Shown piece after piece: positions 1 to 7,321 of a DNA stretch of 44,739 bases (positions within the stretch are counted from its first letter, which is position 1; each line of letters starts with the position of its first letter). The stretch covers positions 1-44,739 of the forward strand of contig JADQBR010000037.1 of assembly GCA_016278515.1 (NCBI GenBank). Direction: 5' to 3'. Both the position numbers and the translations under genes were made by a program. The notes under the pieces are model-generated. The model was not told where the DNA came from, searched no databases, and saw only the letters and a program-made list of their open reading frames with translations. Source of the stretch: Bacillota bacterium. Lineage in GTDB: Bacteria > Bacillota > JADQBR01.

Positions 1-64
<64 letters not shown>

Positions 65-108
65 TTCAAGAGGCCAGAAGCCAGAGGCCAGAGACAAGAA
101 AAAAAGAA

Positions 109-130
109 GCAATTGGCTACAGCCAATTGC
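109..130. repeat. perfect 10-bp hairpin between tRNA-Ile and tRNA-Ala
   Basis: GCAATTGGCT, a two-base AC spacer, and AGCCAATTGC form a perfect inverted repeat. No T-run follows, so it is more likely a processing or structural hairpin in the rRNA precursor than a terminator. Confidence 0.6.
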
Positions 131-137
131 ACCAAAA

Positions 138-287
138 TCTTGCTTCTTGCGTCTTGCTTCTTGTAACCTTGATACGGGGGTGTAGCTCAGCTGGGAGAGC
201 ACCTGCCTTGCACGCAGGGGGTCAGCGGTTCGAACCCGCTCATCTCCACCATTTCAAGAAGCAGGAAGCAAGAGGCAAGAAGCAAGA
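138..287. repeat. inverted pyrimidine/purine-rich repeats bracketing tRNA-Ala
   Basis: The left arm (138-163) is made of CTTGCTTCTTG-type units. The right arm (262-287, with purine-rich extension from 255) is its reverse complement with two mismatches over 26 bases. The arms lie on either side of the tRNA-Ala gene and could pair in the precursor, extruding the tRNA on a long stem. A similar purine-rich stretch (68-108, AGGCCAGAAGCCAGAGG type) follows tRNA-Ile. Confidence 0.6.
176..251 (+). tRNA. tRNA-Ala (TGC)
   Basis: A complete cloverleaf can be drawn. Acceptor GGGGGTG pairs with CATCTCC using two G-U pairs. The anticodon loop CTTGCAC gives TGC, the T-arm contains GGTTCGAACCC, and CCA is encoded. 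It follows tRNA-Ile as in a typical rRNA spacer. Confidence 0.96.
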
Positions 288-350
288 AAAATCATTTCAA
301 ACATCAAGAAAAAAAGAAGTTTTAAACATCATATAGTTAAGAAGTTTCAA

Positions 351-542
351 ATGAGGTTAAGCTCAGGCAAGAAGTTCAAGGCAGTGAAGGTTTTTTACCC
401 TCAAGGGGCATTAAGTGCGACTAAGCCAACAAGTTGGCAAGTCTTCTTTTTAAAGGGAGCGTACTGGTTCGTACGTGAGCATTTAAAACTTGGAGCAACG
501 CAGAAAGTTGCTGCTTATGGTAAGCGGAGTTTCAAACCTCAT
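351..542 (+). repeat. structured tandem element, copy 1 (192 bp)
   Basis: The element is closed by ATGAGGTT (351-358) and AACCTCAT (535-542). It shares with copy 2 its first about 50 bases and its last about 85 bases, but carries roughly 50 extra bases in the middle. Inside is a hairpin with GCAAC/GTTGC arms around GCAGAAA. Both copies are preceded by a CATATA(A)GTTAAGAAGTTTCAA-type flank. A short open frame across it has no ribosome binding site and is not considered a gene. The function is unknown; it sits where a 23S rRNA gene would be expected. Confidence 0.6.
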
Positions 543-561
543 ATAAGTTAAGAAGTTTCAA

Positions 562-699
562 ATGAGGTTAAGCTCAGGCGAGAAGTTCAAGGCAGTGAAG
601 GTTTTTTATGAGGAAGCGTACTAACTCGTACGTGACCGATTAAAAAATCGAACAACGCAGAAATTCGACGCCTATGGTTGGCCGAAGTTGAAACCTCAT
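562..699 (+). repeat. structured tandem element, copy 2 (138 bp)
   Basis: The element has the same ATGAGGTT/AACCTCAT closing stem and the same start and end as copy 1. The inner hairpin is rebuilt with different arms (TCGAA/TTCGA) while the loop sequence CAACGCAGAAA is kept. It ends 14 bases before the 5S rRNA. The keeping of a stem with changed bases hints at a structured RNA, perhaps an rRNA-precursor processing element. Confidence 0.6.
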
Positions 700-713
700 A
701 TAAAGTTTAATAT

Positions 714-829
<116 letters not shown>

Positions 830-836
830 TCTATAA

Positions 837-911
837 TCCTCGGTAGCTCAATGGTGGAGCAACCGGCTGTTAACCGGTAGGCTGCTGGTTCGAGTCCAGC
901 CCGGGGAGCCA
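837..911 (+). tRNA. tRNA-Asn (GTT)
   Basis: The acceptor stem TCCTCGG pairs with CCGGGGA. The anticodon loop CTGTTAA gives GTT, the T-arm contains GGTTCGAGTCC, and CCA is encoded. It lies seven bases after 5S, a common position for a trailing tRNA in Firmicute rRNA operons. Confidence 0.96.
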
Positions 912-956
912 ATTGATAAGAGGCACTGTTAATACAACAGTGCCTCTTATCAATTA
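912..956 (+). terminator. rRNA operon terminator hairpin
   Basis: A perfect stem of about 20 bp (AATTGATAAGAGGCACTGTT, loop AATAC, and its complement) begins at the last base of tRNA-Asn. The T-tract is poor (ATTCT), but stem length and position make it the likely end of the rRNA transcript. Confidence 0.75.
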
Positions 957-1131
957 TTCTACTAAAAATTAAATTGGTAAGTTTTAAGCATGGGGTTTTG
1001 TTAGAAAATTATACAAGAAGGAATATCGAAGCGGTGTCAAGAAATAGACATGTTAGTACTGACACTTATGATAATTGCTATTTCATAGCGTTTTCTACAT
1101 ATGTAGAGGTTTAGAGGAGGTGAGGCACCAG

Positions 1132-2853
1132 ATGCGATTATTTCCTAGTAAGTATCTACGTGCAAAAGACATTATGGTTGCACCTGTTAAGTCTGTTAAG
1201 GAAACGGTAAAGTTATGTGATTTAGATAAGGAAGAATGTGCAGGATTTGTTGTTGTGGATAATGGTGGGTTTGTGGGAGTTGTATCGGTATCAGATTTAT
1301 ATGTTGCCTCTGACGAAGACTTAGTTGGCGATATAATGAAAAGAAAATTTATTCGCGTGAAGGAAACAACATTGGTTTCGGAACTAGTTGAAATGACTTT
1401 AAACGATGGTGCACTAGATTATTTCCTGGTAGACGGTGATAGTGGTCAGGGCTTAGTTGATAATAATATGCTCATAAAATATATGTGGGAAAATACTCTG
1501 GAGGCAGAGTCTAAGTTAGATGCTGTGTTAAACACGGTACACGAAGCAGTTACCATTATAAATGAGCAGGAAGAGGTTGTGGGGTGGAGTCCCCAGGCTG
1601 AGGTGTTATATGACTTAAAGATACAAGATGTTTTGGGCAAAAAGATTGAAACATTCTTTCAGAACATAATTGTTCCACGCGCCAAGAACGAAGATTTAAA
1701 GTTCAAGGATTTATACCATCAGTCATGTGGAGATACGCATGTTCTTATAAACGCAGAACCGATTAAAATTGGCAAAAAAATTATTGGCGGGGTGTCGTCA
1801 GAGCGTGACATAACTGAAATTTATTATTTGCATCAAGAACTTTCTAAAACGGATTTGCAGCTACGGAAATTAGAAAGGGAATTCGGCAATCAAAACCGGA
1901 ATGACAAGGATCCTTTTTTTAAAATTGTTGGTCATAGCAGTAAATTAAGTGAGGCACGTTTAATGGCTAAACGGGTGGCGCAAACTACGGCTTCTATACT
2001 AATTCGAGGTGAGAGCGGAACTGGGAAAGAATTGTTCGCGGAAGCAATCCATAAGGCAGGTCCTCGAGAAGATAAACCTTTTATAATTGTAAATTGTGGC
2101 GCTATACCTTCATCATTATTCGAAAGCGAGTTATTTGGTTATTGTGGTGGTTCATTTACTGGGGCCGATAAAGGTGGTCGTGCGGGAAAGTTCGAGGTAG
2201 CAAATAAGGGAGCCATATTCCTTGATGAAATAGGGGAACTGCATTTGGATATGCAGGTTAAGTTACTTCGGGTTCTTCAAAATAAAGCATTTTATCGAGT
2301 CGGGGGACATGAGCCAATTGAGGTGGATGTGCATGTTATATCTGCAACAAATCGTAATCTTGAAACTATGGTTGCAGAAGGAAAGTTTAGGGAGGATCTT
2401 TATTATCGCTTAAATGTTGTTAGTTTAGATATTCCACCCTTAAGAAGCAGAAAGGATGACATACCGGAATTAATAAATATATTTATGAACGAGTTTTGCC
2501 GGAAATATAACAGAGATAATTTAAAGCTGCACCCTGAGGTGGTGGAACTGTTAATCAGCTATTCATGGCCCGGTAATGTTAGACAGCTCCGTAACGTAAT
2601 AGAACGCATGGTGATCTTGACGGAAGAAGGAACAGTTTATAAGAAACACTTGCCCCAAGAAATTCAGAAATCTGGAGTATCGCAGTTCGTAGACTCCGGC
2701 TCTATTCTTAATCAAGAAACAAAAAGAACTGAGGAAGAGCTCATTTTAAGAGCACTGGAAGAGTGCGGAGGAAATAAATCAAAAGCTGCGAAGAAACTAG
2801 GGATTCCTCGCAGCACTCTATATTACAAACTAAAAGATTTGAATAAAACTTAG
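1132..2853 (+). CDS. sigma-54-dependent transcriptional activator (CBS-PAS-AAA+-Fis HTH), PrdR-like
   Basis: This 573-residue enhancer-binding protein activates RNA polymerase carrying sigma-54. Domains in order are a CBS pair (about 1-115, AKDIMVAPV and GDIMKRKFIRV), a PAS domain (about 125-235), an AAA+ core with Walker A GESGTGKE (about 292), and a Fis-type HTH (about 531-571, NKSKAAKKLGIPRSTLYYKL). The sigma-54 contact loop reads GSFTGA instead of GAFTGA (about 339). ATG 1132 was chosen because it follows AGGAGG; an upstream TTG at 1075 would add 19 residues. The CBS-PAS-AAA layout resembles the proline reductase regulator PrdR (recalled, not searched). It is convergent with a proline dehydrogenase whose promoter looks sigma-54 dependent, so that gene and the ferredoxin-AOR operon are the likely targets. 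CBS domains suggest a nucleotide signal. Confidence 0.9.
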   Translation: MRLFPSKYLRAKDIMVAPVKSVKETVKLCDLDKEECAGFVVVDNGGFVGVVSVSDLYVASDEDLVGDIMKRKFIRVKETTLVSELVEMTLNDGALDYFLVDGDSGQGLVDNNMLIKYMWENTLEAESKLDAVLNTVHEAVTIINEQEEVVGWSPQAEVLYDLKIQDVLGKKIETFFQNIIVPRAKNEDLKFKDLYHQSCGDTHVLINAEPIKIGKKIIGGVSSERDITEIYYLHQELSKTDLQLRKLEREFGNQNRNDKDPFFKIVGHSSKLSEARLMAKRVAQTTASILIRGESGTGKELFAEAIHKAGPREDKPFIIVNCGAIPSSLFESELFGYCGGSFTGADKGGRAGKFEVANKGAIFLDEIGELHLDMQVKLLRVLQNKAFYRVGGHEPIEVDVHVISATNRNLETMVAEGKFREDLYYRLNVVSLDIPPLRSRKDDIPELINIFMNEFCRKYNRDNLKLHPEVVELLISYSWPGNVRQLRNVIERMVILTEEGTVYKKHLPQEIQKSGVSQFVDSGSILNQETKRTEEELILRALEECGGNKSKAAKKLGIPRSTLYYKLKDLNKT

Positions 2854-2869
2854 GAAAATACTCTAATAA

Positions 2870-3796
2870 TTAGTGTTTAAACATATTTTTCATAATAAAC
2901 ATTATGTTTGCTGGTCTTTCAGCTAGTCTTCGGGAAAAGTAAGGGTACCAATCCTTACCATAAGGGACATAAATTCTAACCTTATATCCTTCCTGTGCAA
3001 GCTGCTCTTGTAATCCTTGGCATATGCCATAAAGCATTTGAAATTCGTACTGTGTCTTGGGGATGTTATTCTTCTTAACAAAATCCTTAGTAAAATTAAT
3101 AATGTTTTCATCATGACTAGCTACTGCCGTGTAGTTGCCCTCTTTTAGATGAATACCTATAATTCGCTTTAAATTTTCGTCTACATCCTGTTTTTGGGGG
3201 TAGGCGACTTCTTTCGGTTCTTTGTAAGCGCCTTTTACAAAACGATAGTTTGGTTTTAAGTACGCTAGCCTTTTCATATCTTCTAAAGTGCGATAAAGAT
3301 AAGATTGTAACGCTAAGCCAACGTTATCTGGGTATTTTTCTTTTAGGTATTTAAAGATTTCAATAGTTGCATCTATTCGAGGTGAATCCTCTATATCTAT
3401 TCTGACAAAGTTGTTTTTCTCCGAAGCTCTTTGGACTATCTGTTCTACATTCTCTTTGCAAAACTCTTGGTCTATATCCAATCCCATTTGGGTCAGTTTC
3501 AAAGAAGCATTACAATCGACACCAGTTCGCTCAATGGCATCTATGAGATATAAGCATTCCTGAGAGGCCCCAGCAGCTAGTTTTTTGCTCGGGACACTTT
3601 CGCCCAAATGATCTAATGTAGCAGAAATCCCTTTAGAATTTAAGGTTTTGACTGCTTCAATGGCCGTCTCTAAGGTTTCCCCGGCAACAAACCTACCGGC
3701 ACCTAAAGACAACCCGTATTTTGTGGCGAAACTATGAACTACTGTATTATTTGAGACTCCTAACACTACTGATCTGGCTAAGTTGTTTAATTCCAT
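2870..3796 (-). CDS. proline dehydrogenase (monofunctional PRODH)
   Basis: FAD-dependent oxidation of L-proline to pyrroline-5-carboxylate. The 308-residue length fits the stand-alone Gram-positive enzyme. Family landmarks are ATLDHLGESV near residue 60, the barrel strand FVKGAYKEPKEVAYP, ASHDENII, YEFQMLYGI and the C-terminal flavin/substrate segment YVPYGKDWYPYFSRRLAER, with the paired arginines that bind the proline carboxylate. ATG at 3796 is preferred because GGGGG lies eight bases upstream; ATG 3802 is too close to it. A -24/-12 sigma-54 element lies about 45 bases upstream. It is divergent from the ferredoxin-AOR operon and tail-to-tail with the sigma-54 activator (16 bp apart). No P5C dehydrogenase is fused or adjacent. 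Confidence 0.93.
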   Translation of the reverse strand: MELNNLARSVVLGVSNNTVVHSFATKYGLSLGAGRFVAGETLETAIEAVKTLNSKGISATLDHLGESVPSKKLAAGASQECLYLIDAIERTGVDCNASLKLTQMGLDIDQEFCKENVEQIVQRASEKNNFVRIDIEDSPRIDATIEIFKYLKEKYPDNVGLALQSYLYRTLEDMKRLAYLKPNYRFVKGAYKEPKEVAYPQKQDVDENLKRIIGIHLKEGNYTAVASHDENIINFTKDFVKKNNIPKTQYEFQMLYGICQGLQEQLAQEGYKVRIYVPYGKDWYPYFSRRLAERPANIMFIMKNMFKH

Positions 3797-3840
3797 TTGC
3801 ATTACCCCCGCAAGTTATGTTCGTATGTGCAACAATATAA

Positions 3841-3857
3841 TGCAAATTATTAGCCAA
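3841..3857 (-). promoter_or_regulatory. sigma-54 promoter of proline dehydrogenase
   Basis: On the minus strand the sequence reads TTGGCTAATAATTTGCA. GG (-24) and GC (-12) are separated by exactly ten bases, and TTGG and TTTGCA match the consensus. The predicted start near 3830 leaves a leader of about 34 bases. Support comes from the sigma-54 activator gene next door. Found by eye. Confidence 0.7.
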
Positions 3858-3905
3858 CCGCCAGGAATTGTAGCGATGAACCAGCCAGGAACGTCAAAAT
3901 GGGCA

Positions 3906-3961
3906 CAAATATTTGATAAGAGGTACTAATTAAATTAGTTCATATGGCAAGATTGTACAAT
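3906..3961. promoter_or_regulatory. cluster of three palindromes, candidate upstream activator sites
   Basis: Three perfect palindromes are packed here: CAAATATTTG (3906-3915), ACTAATTAAATTAGT (3925-3939) and ATTGTACAAT (3952-3961). They lie between the two divergent sigma-54 elements, about 50-105 bp from one and 95-150 bp from the other, the distance expected for an enhancer-binding protein. They are AT-rich, so some could be chance. The rest of the 3803-4168 gap holds no convincing gene. Confidence 0.35.
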
Positions 3962-4054
3962 AATAGTGGCGAAAAGCAGACACTATATGTTTAAAAAACT
4001 GACAATATAATTGGAGAAAAAGATCTAAAGGAAGGCAAAGAAGGGCTTGGGAGA

Positions 4055-4072
4055 TTGGTATAGATATTGCAA
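4055..4072 (+). promoter_or_regulatory. sigma-54 promoter of the ferredoxin-AOR operon
   Basis: TTGGTATAGATATTGCAA has GG at 4057-4058 and GC at 4069-4070 with the exact ten-base spacing, TTGG at -24 and TTGCAA at -12. The -24 block departs from consensus after GG (TAT for CAC). The predicted start near 4082 gives a leader of about 87 bases. Confidence 0.6.
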
Positions 4073-4168
4073 ATAAATTAGTAAGTGAAGAAGACGCTAT
4101 ATGGATTAACGCAGGGCAGATAGGCTAGGAAATGGCTCCTGCTATTACAAGAGAAAGAGGTGATTATT

Positions 4169-4555
4169 TTGAAAATCGTTGCAAAAAAACCAGAACTCTG
4201 TGATGGTTGCGGAATCTGTGAAGAAACTTGCGCGCAGGCTTGGTTTAAGGAAAAGGATAAAGAAAAGTCTGCTATAAGGATAATGGATAATCCTAACGGT
4301 GATTTTAATATTGTTGTCTGTGACCATTGTGGTGAATGTGTTGATGTTTGCCCGGTGGAGGCGATTAAAACAGCCAAAAGCGGTATTGTGACAATCAAGG
4401 ATAGCGATTGTGTGGAGTGCTACTCCTGCGTAGGATTTTGCCCTAAGGGAGCTATGTTCAAGCATCCTGAAGAGCCGGTGCCTTTTAAGTGTACGTCTTG
4501 TGGCAAATGCGTGAAAGAATGTCCGACTGGTGCAATTTATATGGAGGAAGTTTAA
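4169..4555 (+). CDS. polyferredoxin, four [4Fe-4S] motifs, AOR-associated
   Basis: A 128-residue electron carrier, probably the redox partner of the AOR that follows. It has four CX2CX2CX3C motifs: CDGCGICEETC, CDHCGECVDVC, CVECYSCVGFC and CTSCGKCVKEC. The last three are followed by P, as in bacterial ferredoxins; the first lacks the proline. The start is taken as TTG 4169, six bases after AGAGGTG; GTG 4160 lies inside that site. Stop and next start are 34 bp apart, with AAAGGAGG before the AOR gene. Such small Fe-S subunits beside AOR genes are known from other AOR operons. It would be made under sigma-54 control if the promoter at 4055 is real. Confidence 0.88.
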   Translation: MKIVAKKPELCDGCGICEETCAQAWFKEKDKEKSAIRIMDNPNGDFNIVVCDHCGECVDVCPVEAIKTAKSGIVTIKDSDCVECYSCVGFCPKGAMFKHPEEPVPFKCTSCGKCVKECPTGAIYMEEV

Positions 4556-4589
4556 GTAATAGTGCTTCAAACACAAAGGAGGTAAGACA

Positions 4590-6728
4590 ATGAGTGAAGA
4601 TCAAGCTCGGAAGGTGATTCAAACCTTTAAATATGAACCAAAACGATTGGAAAGAGGGTATTCAGACCGTACTCTCTATGTTAATTTATCTGACAACACA
4701 GTAAAAGCAAAAACTATCTCGGAAGAGACAAAAGACGTTTTTATCGGAGGCCGAGGCTATGGATTGTATTATCTATGGCAAGCGGTAACTGGAGTTACTA
4801 AGTGGAATGACCCGGAAAATGAAATTATCATATCCTGCGGACCCATTGCCGGGATTACTCAATATCCCGGGACCGGTAAATCTATTGTTGTTACTTTATC
4901 TCCGACCACGGGAACCGTAATAGACAGTAATGTTGGCGGCTATTTTGGGCCATTTATGAAGTTTTCAGGCTGGGATGCTTTAGAAGTTCAGGGCAAAGCC
5001 GAGCGTGACGTTGTAGTTTACATTGACGGGGATAAGGGTGTTGTTACAATTGAAGAAGTACCTCTTGGTGATCTAAATACTCATGTATTAGCCGAAAGAT
5101 TGACAGATTATTATTCTGAATCGGAAAATGATAAAAAGAATATCTCGGTTGTTTCAACCGGTACTGGTGCAGACAATTCCTTAATGGGAATGCTGAATTT
5201 TTCTTTCTATGACAGAAAACGAAAGGCCGTGCGTATTAAACAAGCTGGTAGAGGCGGTATTGGATCTGTTTTTAGGGATAAAAACATAGCGGCTTTTGTA
5301 ATCAAGTTTAGTAACGTCAATGGAGACTTAAACAATCCTGCTGATAAGAAACGGATTAATGATACGGGTATCAAAATGCATAAGGAAGTCGCTTCCATGG
5401 ATCCCAAGCAAAATAATATGCGTAAGCGTGGAACAACCATGTTGACCCCTATTGCTAACGATAATGATTTACTACCTGTTTGCAATTTTAAATTCGGCAC
5501 CCATCCAGATGCTGTTAAGATAACAAAATGGGAAGATAAGTTTTGTCATACCGGTAGTGACGGATGCTGGTACGGTTGTACAGTAGGATGTGCCAAGGTG
5601 GTTTTCGGTTTTGAGCTCAGGACAGGTCCTTATAAAGGACAAAAGGTGCTTGTGGATGGACCTGAGTACGAAACTATAGGTGCAGTTGGGTCTAATGTAG
5701 GGGTTTTTGACCGAGACCATATCTTAGAATGCAACTTCTATTGTGATACTTATGGCATAGATACTATTTCTTTTGGAACAGGCGCAGCGTTCATCATGGA
5801 ATGCTATGAAAACGGCATCCTTAATAAGGATATTACAGGTGGCCTGGAATTGAACTTTGGCAACCGTGAAGCAGTTATGGAATTGCTGCATCAGATTGCC
5901 GGCGGTGAAGGTTTTGGTAAAATTGCCGGTCAAGGAATCCGGAAGATGAAGAAAATATTTGTTGAACAATACGGAGCAAATTCTCGGTTCTTAGAAGATA
6001 TTGGCATGGAGGCAAAAGGTCTGGAATACTCAGAGTACATTTCAAAAGAATCTTTAGCTCAACAGGCCGGATACGGGATGGCCAACAAAGGTGCTCAGCA
6101 TGATGAGGCCTGGCTGATTTTTATGGATACGGTATTGAAGCAAATACCCACTTTTGAAGACAAAGCAGAAGCGCTGCATTTTTTCCCGATGTTTAGGACT
6201 TGGTTTGGGTTAGTTGGTCTATGTAAATTACCTTGGAACGATGTCGTTCCTGCTAATAATGCGGATACTGATGAGCCACAGAAAGTTCCTGAGCATGTAG
6301 AGAATTATTTAAACTTATATAATGGCGTGACAGGGAAAGAAGCTACAATTGACGATATTCTTTTTGAATCAGAGGCTGTATACAATTTCCAAAGAGTATT
6401 CAACTTAAAAATGGGTGTGGGTAAAAGAGAACACGACTCTATTCCGTATCGTTCTGTAGGGCCGGTCACTGTAGAGGAATATGAATCTAGGCAAGAGCGT
6501 TATGATGACCAGCTTAAAGATCTCATCGGCGTTGATCCCAGCGGTAAGTCTACGGAAGAAAAGATAAAAGTGGTCAGAGAGTATCGGGAGAAGCAGTACG
6601 AGATTTTAGTTGATACGGTTTATAAGCGTCGAGGATGGACTGATCAGGGTATCCCTACGCTGGATACTCTAAAAAGGCTGCGGGTAGACTTTCCAGACGT
6701 CGTGGGGCTAGTCAAAAAACACCTATAG
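4590..6728 (+). CDS. tungsten-type aldehyde ferredoxin oxidoreductase family protein
   Basis: The AOR family oxidises aldehydes to acids with ferredoxin as acceptor, using a bis-pterin tungsten cofactor and one [4Fe-4S] cluster. At 712 residues it exceeds the usual about 600, partly through an N-terminal extension of about 25 residues before RTLYVNLSD. Visible landmarks are FIGGRGYGLYYLW, NVGGYFGPFMKFSGWDALEVQG, AGRGGIGSVFRDKNIAA, the cluster motif C326-WYG-C330-TVG-C334 and the distal C545 (LCKLPWND). The first cysteine spacing is CX3C, where classical AORs have CX2C. The substrate cannot be read from sequence. Its position opposite proline dehydrogenase, with no aldehyde dehydrogenase nearby, makes glutamate semialdehyde an attractive but unproven candidate. 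Confidence 0.9.
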   Translation: MSEDQARKVIQTFKYEPKRLERGYSDRTLYVNLSDNTVKAKTISEETKDVFIGGRGYGLYYLWQAVTGVTKWNDPENEIIISCGPIAGITQYPGTGKSIVVTLSPTTGTVIDSNVGGYFGPFMKFSGWDALEVQGKAERDVVVYIDGDKGVVTIEEVPLGDLNTHVLAERLTDYYSESENDKKNISVVSTGTGADNSLMGMLNFSFYDRKRKAVRIKQAGRGGIGSVFRDKNIAAFVIKFSNVNGDLNNPADKKRINDTGIKMHKEVASMDPKQNNMRKRGTTMLTPIANDNDLLPVCNFKFGTHPDAVKITKWEDKFCHTGSDGCWYGCTVGCAKVVFGFELRTGPYKGQKVLVDGPEYETIGAVGSNVGVFDRDHILECNFYCDTYGIDTISFGTGAAFIMECYENGILNKDITGGLELNFGNREAVMELLHQIAGGEGFGKIAGQGIRKMKKIFVEQYGANSRFLEDIGMEAKGLEYSEYISKESLAQQAGYGMANKGAQHDEAWLIFMDTVLKQIPTFEDKAEALHFFPMFRTWFGLVGLCKLPWNDVVPANNADTDEPQKVPEHVENYLNLYNGVTGKEATIDDILFESEAVYNFQRVFNLKMGVGKREHDSIPYRSVGPVTVEEYESRQERYDDQLKDLIGVDPSGKSTEEKIKVVREYREKQYEILVDTVYKRRGWTDQGIPTLDTLKRLRVDFPDVVGLVKKHL

Positions 6729-6757
6729 TTCAATTTGGGAGTAGGTGATAAAATTAG

Positions 6758-6994
6758 ATGTTAATTACATTGAGACCAATTGGTCATCTAAAAGAGTTAT
6801 TCCCGGCCAACCAGGAAAAATATGAACTGGAGCTTTCGGGAACGTGGACCATTAGAAATATTGTCACGAAGAGTTTTGATGTTGATCCTGACAGCATCAG
6901 TGGGATAGTGGTTGAAGGAAAACATCGAAAATGGGACTATGAACCTAAAAGTGGCGATGAGATATTATTAATCCCTCCGTTAGGAGGGGGCTAG
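6758..6994 (+). CDS. MoaD/ThiS-like sulfur carrier protein
   Basis: A 78-residue ubiquitin-fold protein ending in LGGG, the flexible di-glycine tail that is thiocarboxylated to give sulfur for molybdopterin/tungstopterin dithiolene formation. ILLIPPLGGG is the typical MoaD C-terminus. It follows the AOR gene by 29 bp with AGGTGAT in front, so it is in the same operon and probably serves that cofactor. MoaD-like genes beside AOR genes are common. Confidence 0.87.
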   Translation: MLITLRPIGHLKELFPANQEKYELELSGTWTIRNIVTKSFDVDPDSISGIVVEGKHRKWDYEPKSGDEILLIPPLGGG

Positions 6995-7006
6995 ATTATA
7001 AACTTG

Positions 7007-7060
7007 CCTGCAGCTGGAGTGCTTTCGGATGGATTGACTGCTGCTGCAGGATGCGTTTTT
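7007..7060 (+). terminator. probable terminator of the AOR operon
   Basis: CCTGCAGC (7007-7014) pairs with GCTGCAGG (7043-7050), with three further possible pairs inside, and is followed by ATGCGTTTTT. The loop is long. The 7061-7257 stretch beyond holds no gene or clear promoter that I can support. Confidence 0.5.
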
Positions 7061-7257
7061 CACTCGCGGACATAAGTCCAACGTATTAACAATATTCGTG
7101 CTATAAGGCAGGACAATATAACTTTATAACGAATAGTTTTCATCACTCTAAAAGTAAGAACTTTTCTAAAAGTCATAAATAATAGTTTGAATACTTAGCA
7201 TATTGGGAAAATGTGGATAGGCCTAGGTGAAAGATTTTGTTCGGATTTAAGAGGCCT

Positions 7258-7272
7258 TATGGTCAGACCATA
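7258..7272. promoter_or_regulatory. FCD-GntR operator ahead of the hydroxyproline block A
   Basis: TATGGTCAGACCATA is a perfect palindrome around one central base and matches the TnGTnnnACnA pattern of FadR/FCD-type GntR regulators. It lies 50 bp before the OCD-family start codon. A related site sits before the gntR gene at 14259, so the encoded regulator is the obvious candidate ligand. Confidence 0.7.
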
Positions 7273-7321
7273 TGCTTACAGCACATTAAACAATAGCACA
7301 AAAGCAAAGGAGGCTAATTTT

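Noticed and set aside
127-551. Short plus-strand open frames across tRNA-Ala and the structured repeat
   Set aside because: They overlap the tRNA gene or the repeat element, have no ribosome binding site, and their translations look like RNA-gene shadows.
3901-3918. GGGCACAAATATTTGAT as a third sigma-54 promoter
   Set aside because: The -24 half is good, but the invariant GC at -12 is missing at ten-base spacing.
3998-4128. Open stretch ending DIANKLVSEEDAIWINAGQIG, possible gene remnant
   Set aside because: It has no start codon and no recognisable family, and it runs through the predicted sigma-54 promoter.
7211-7321. N-terminal extension of the OCD-family gene
   Set aside because: The frame is open but crosses the GntR operator, lacks a binding site, and the 322-residue form fits the family.
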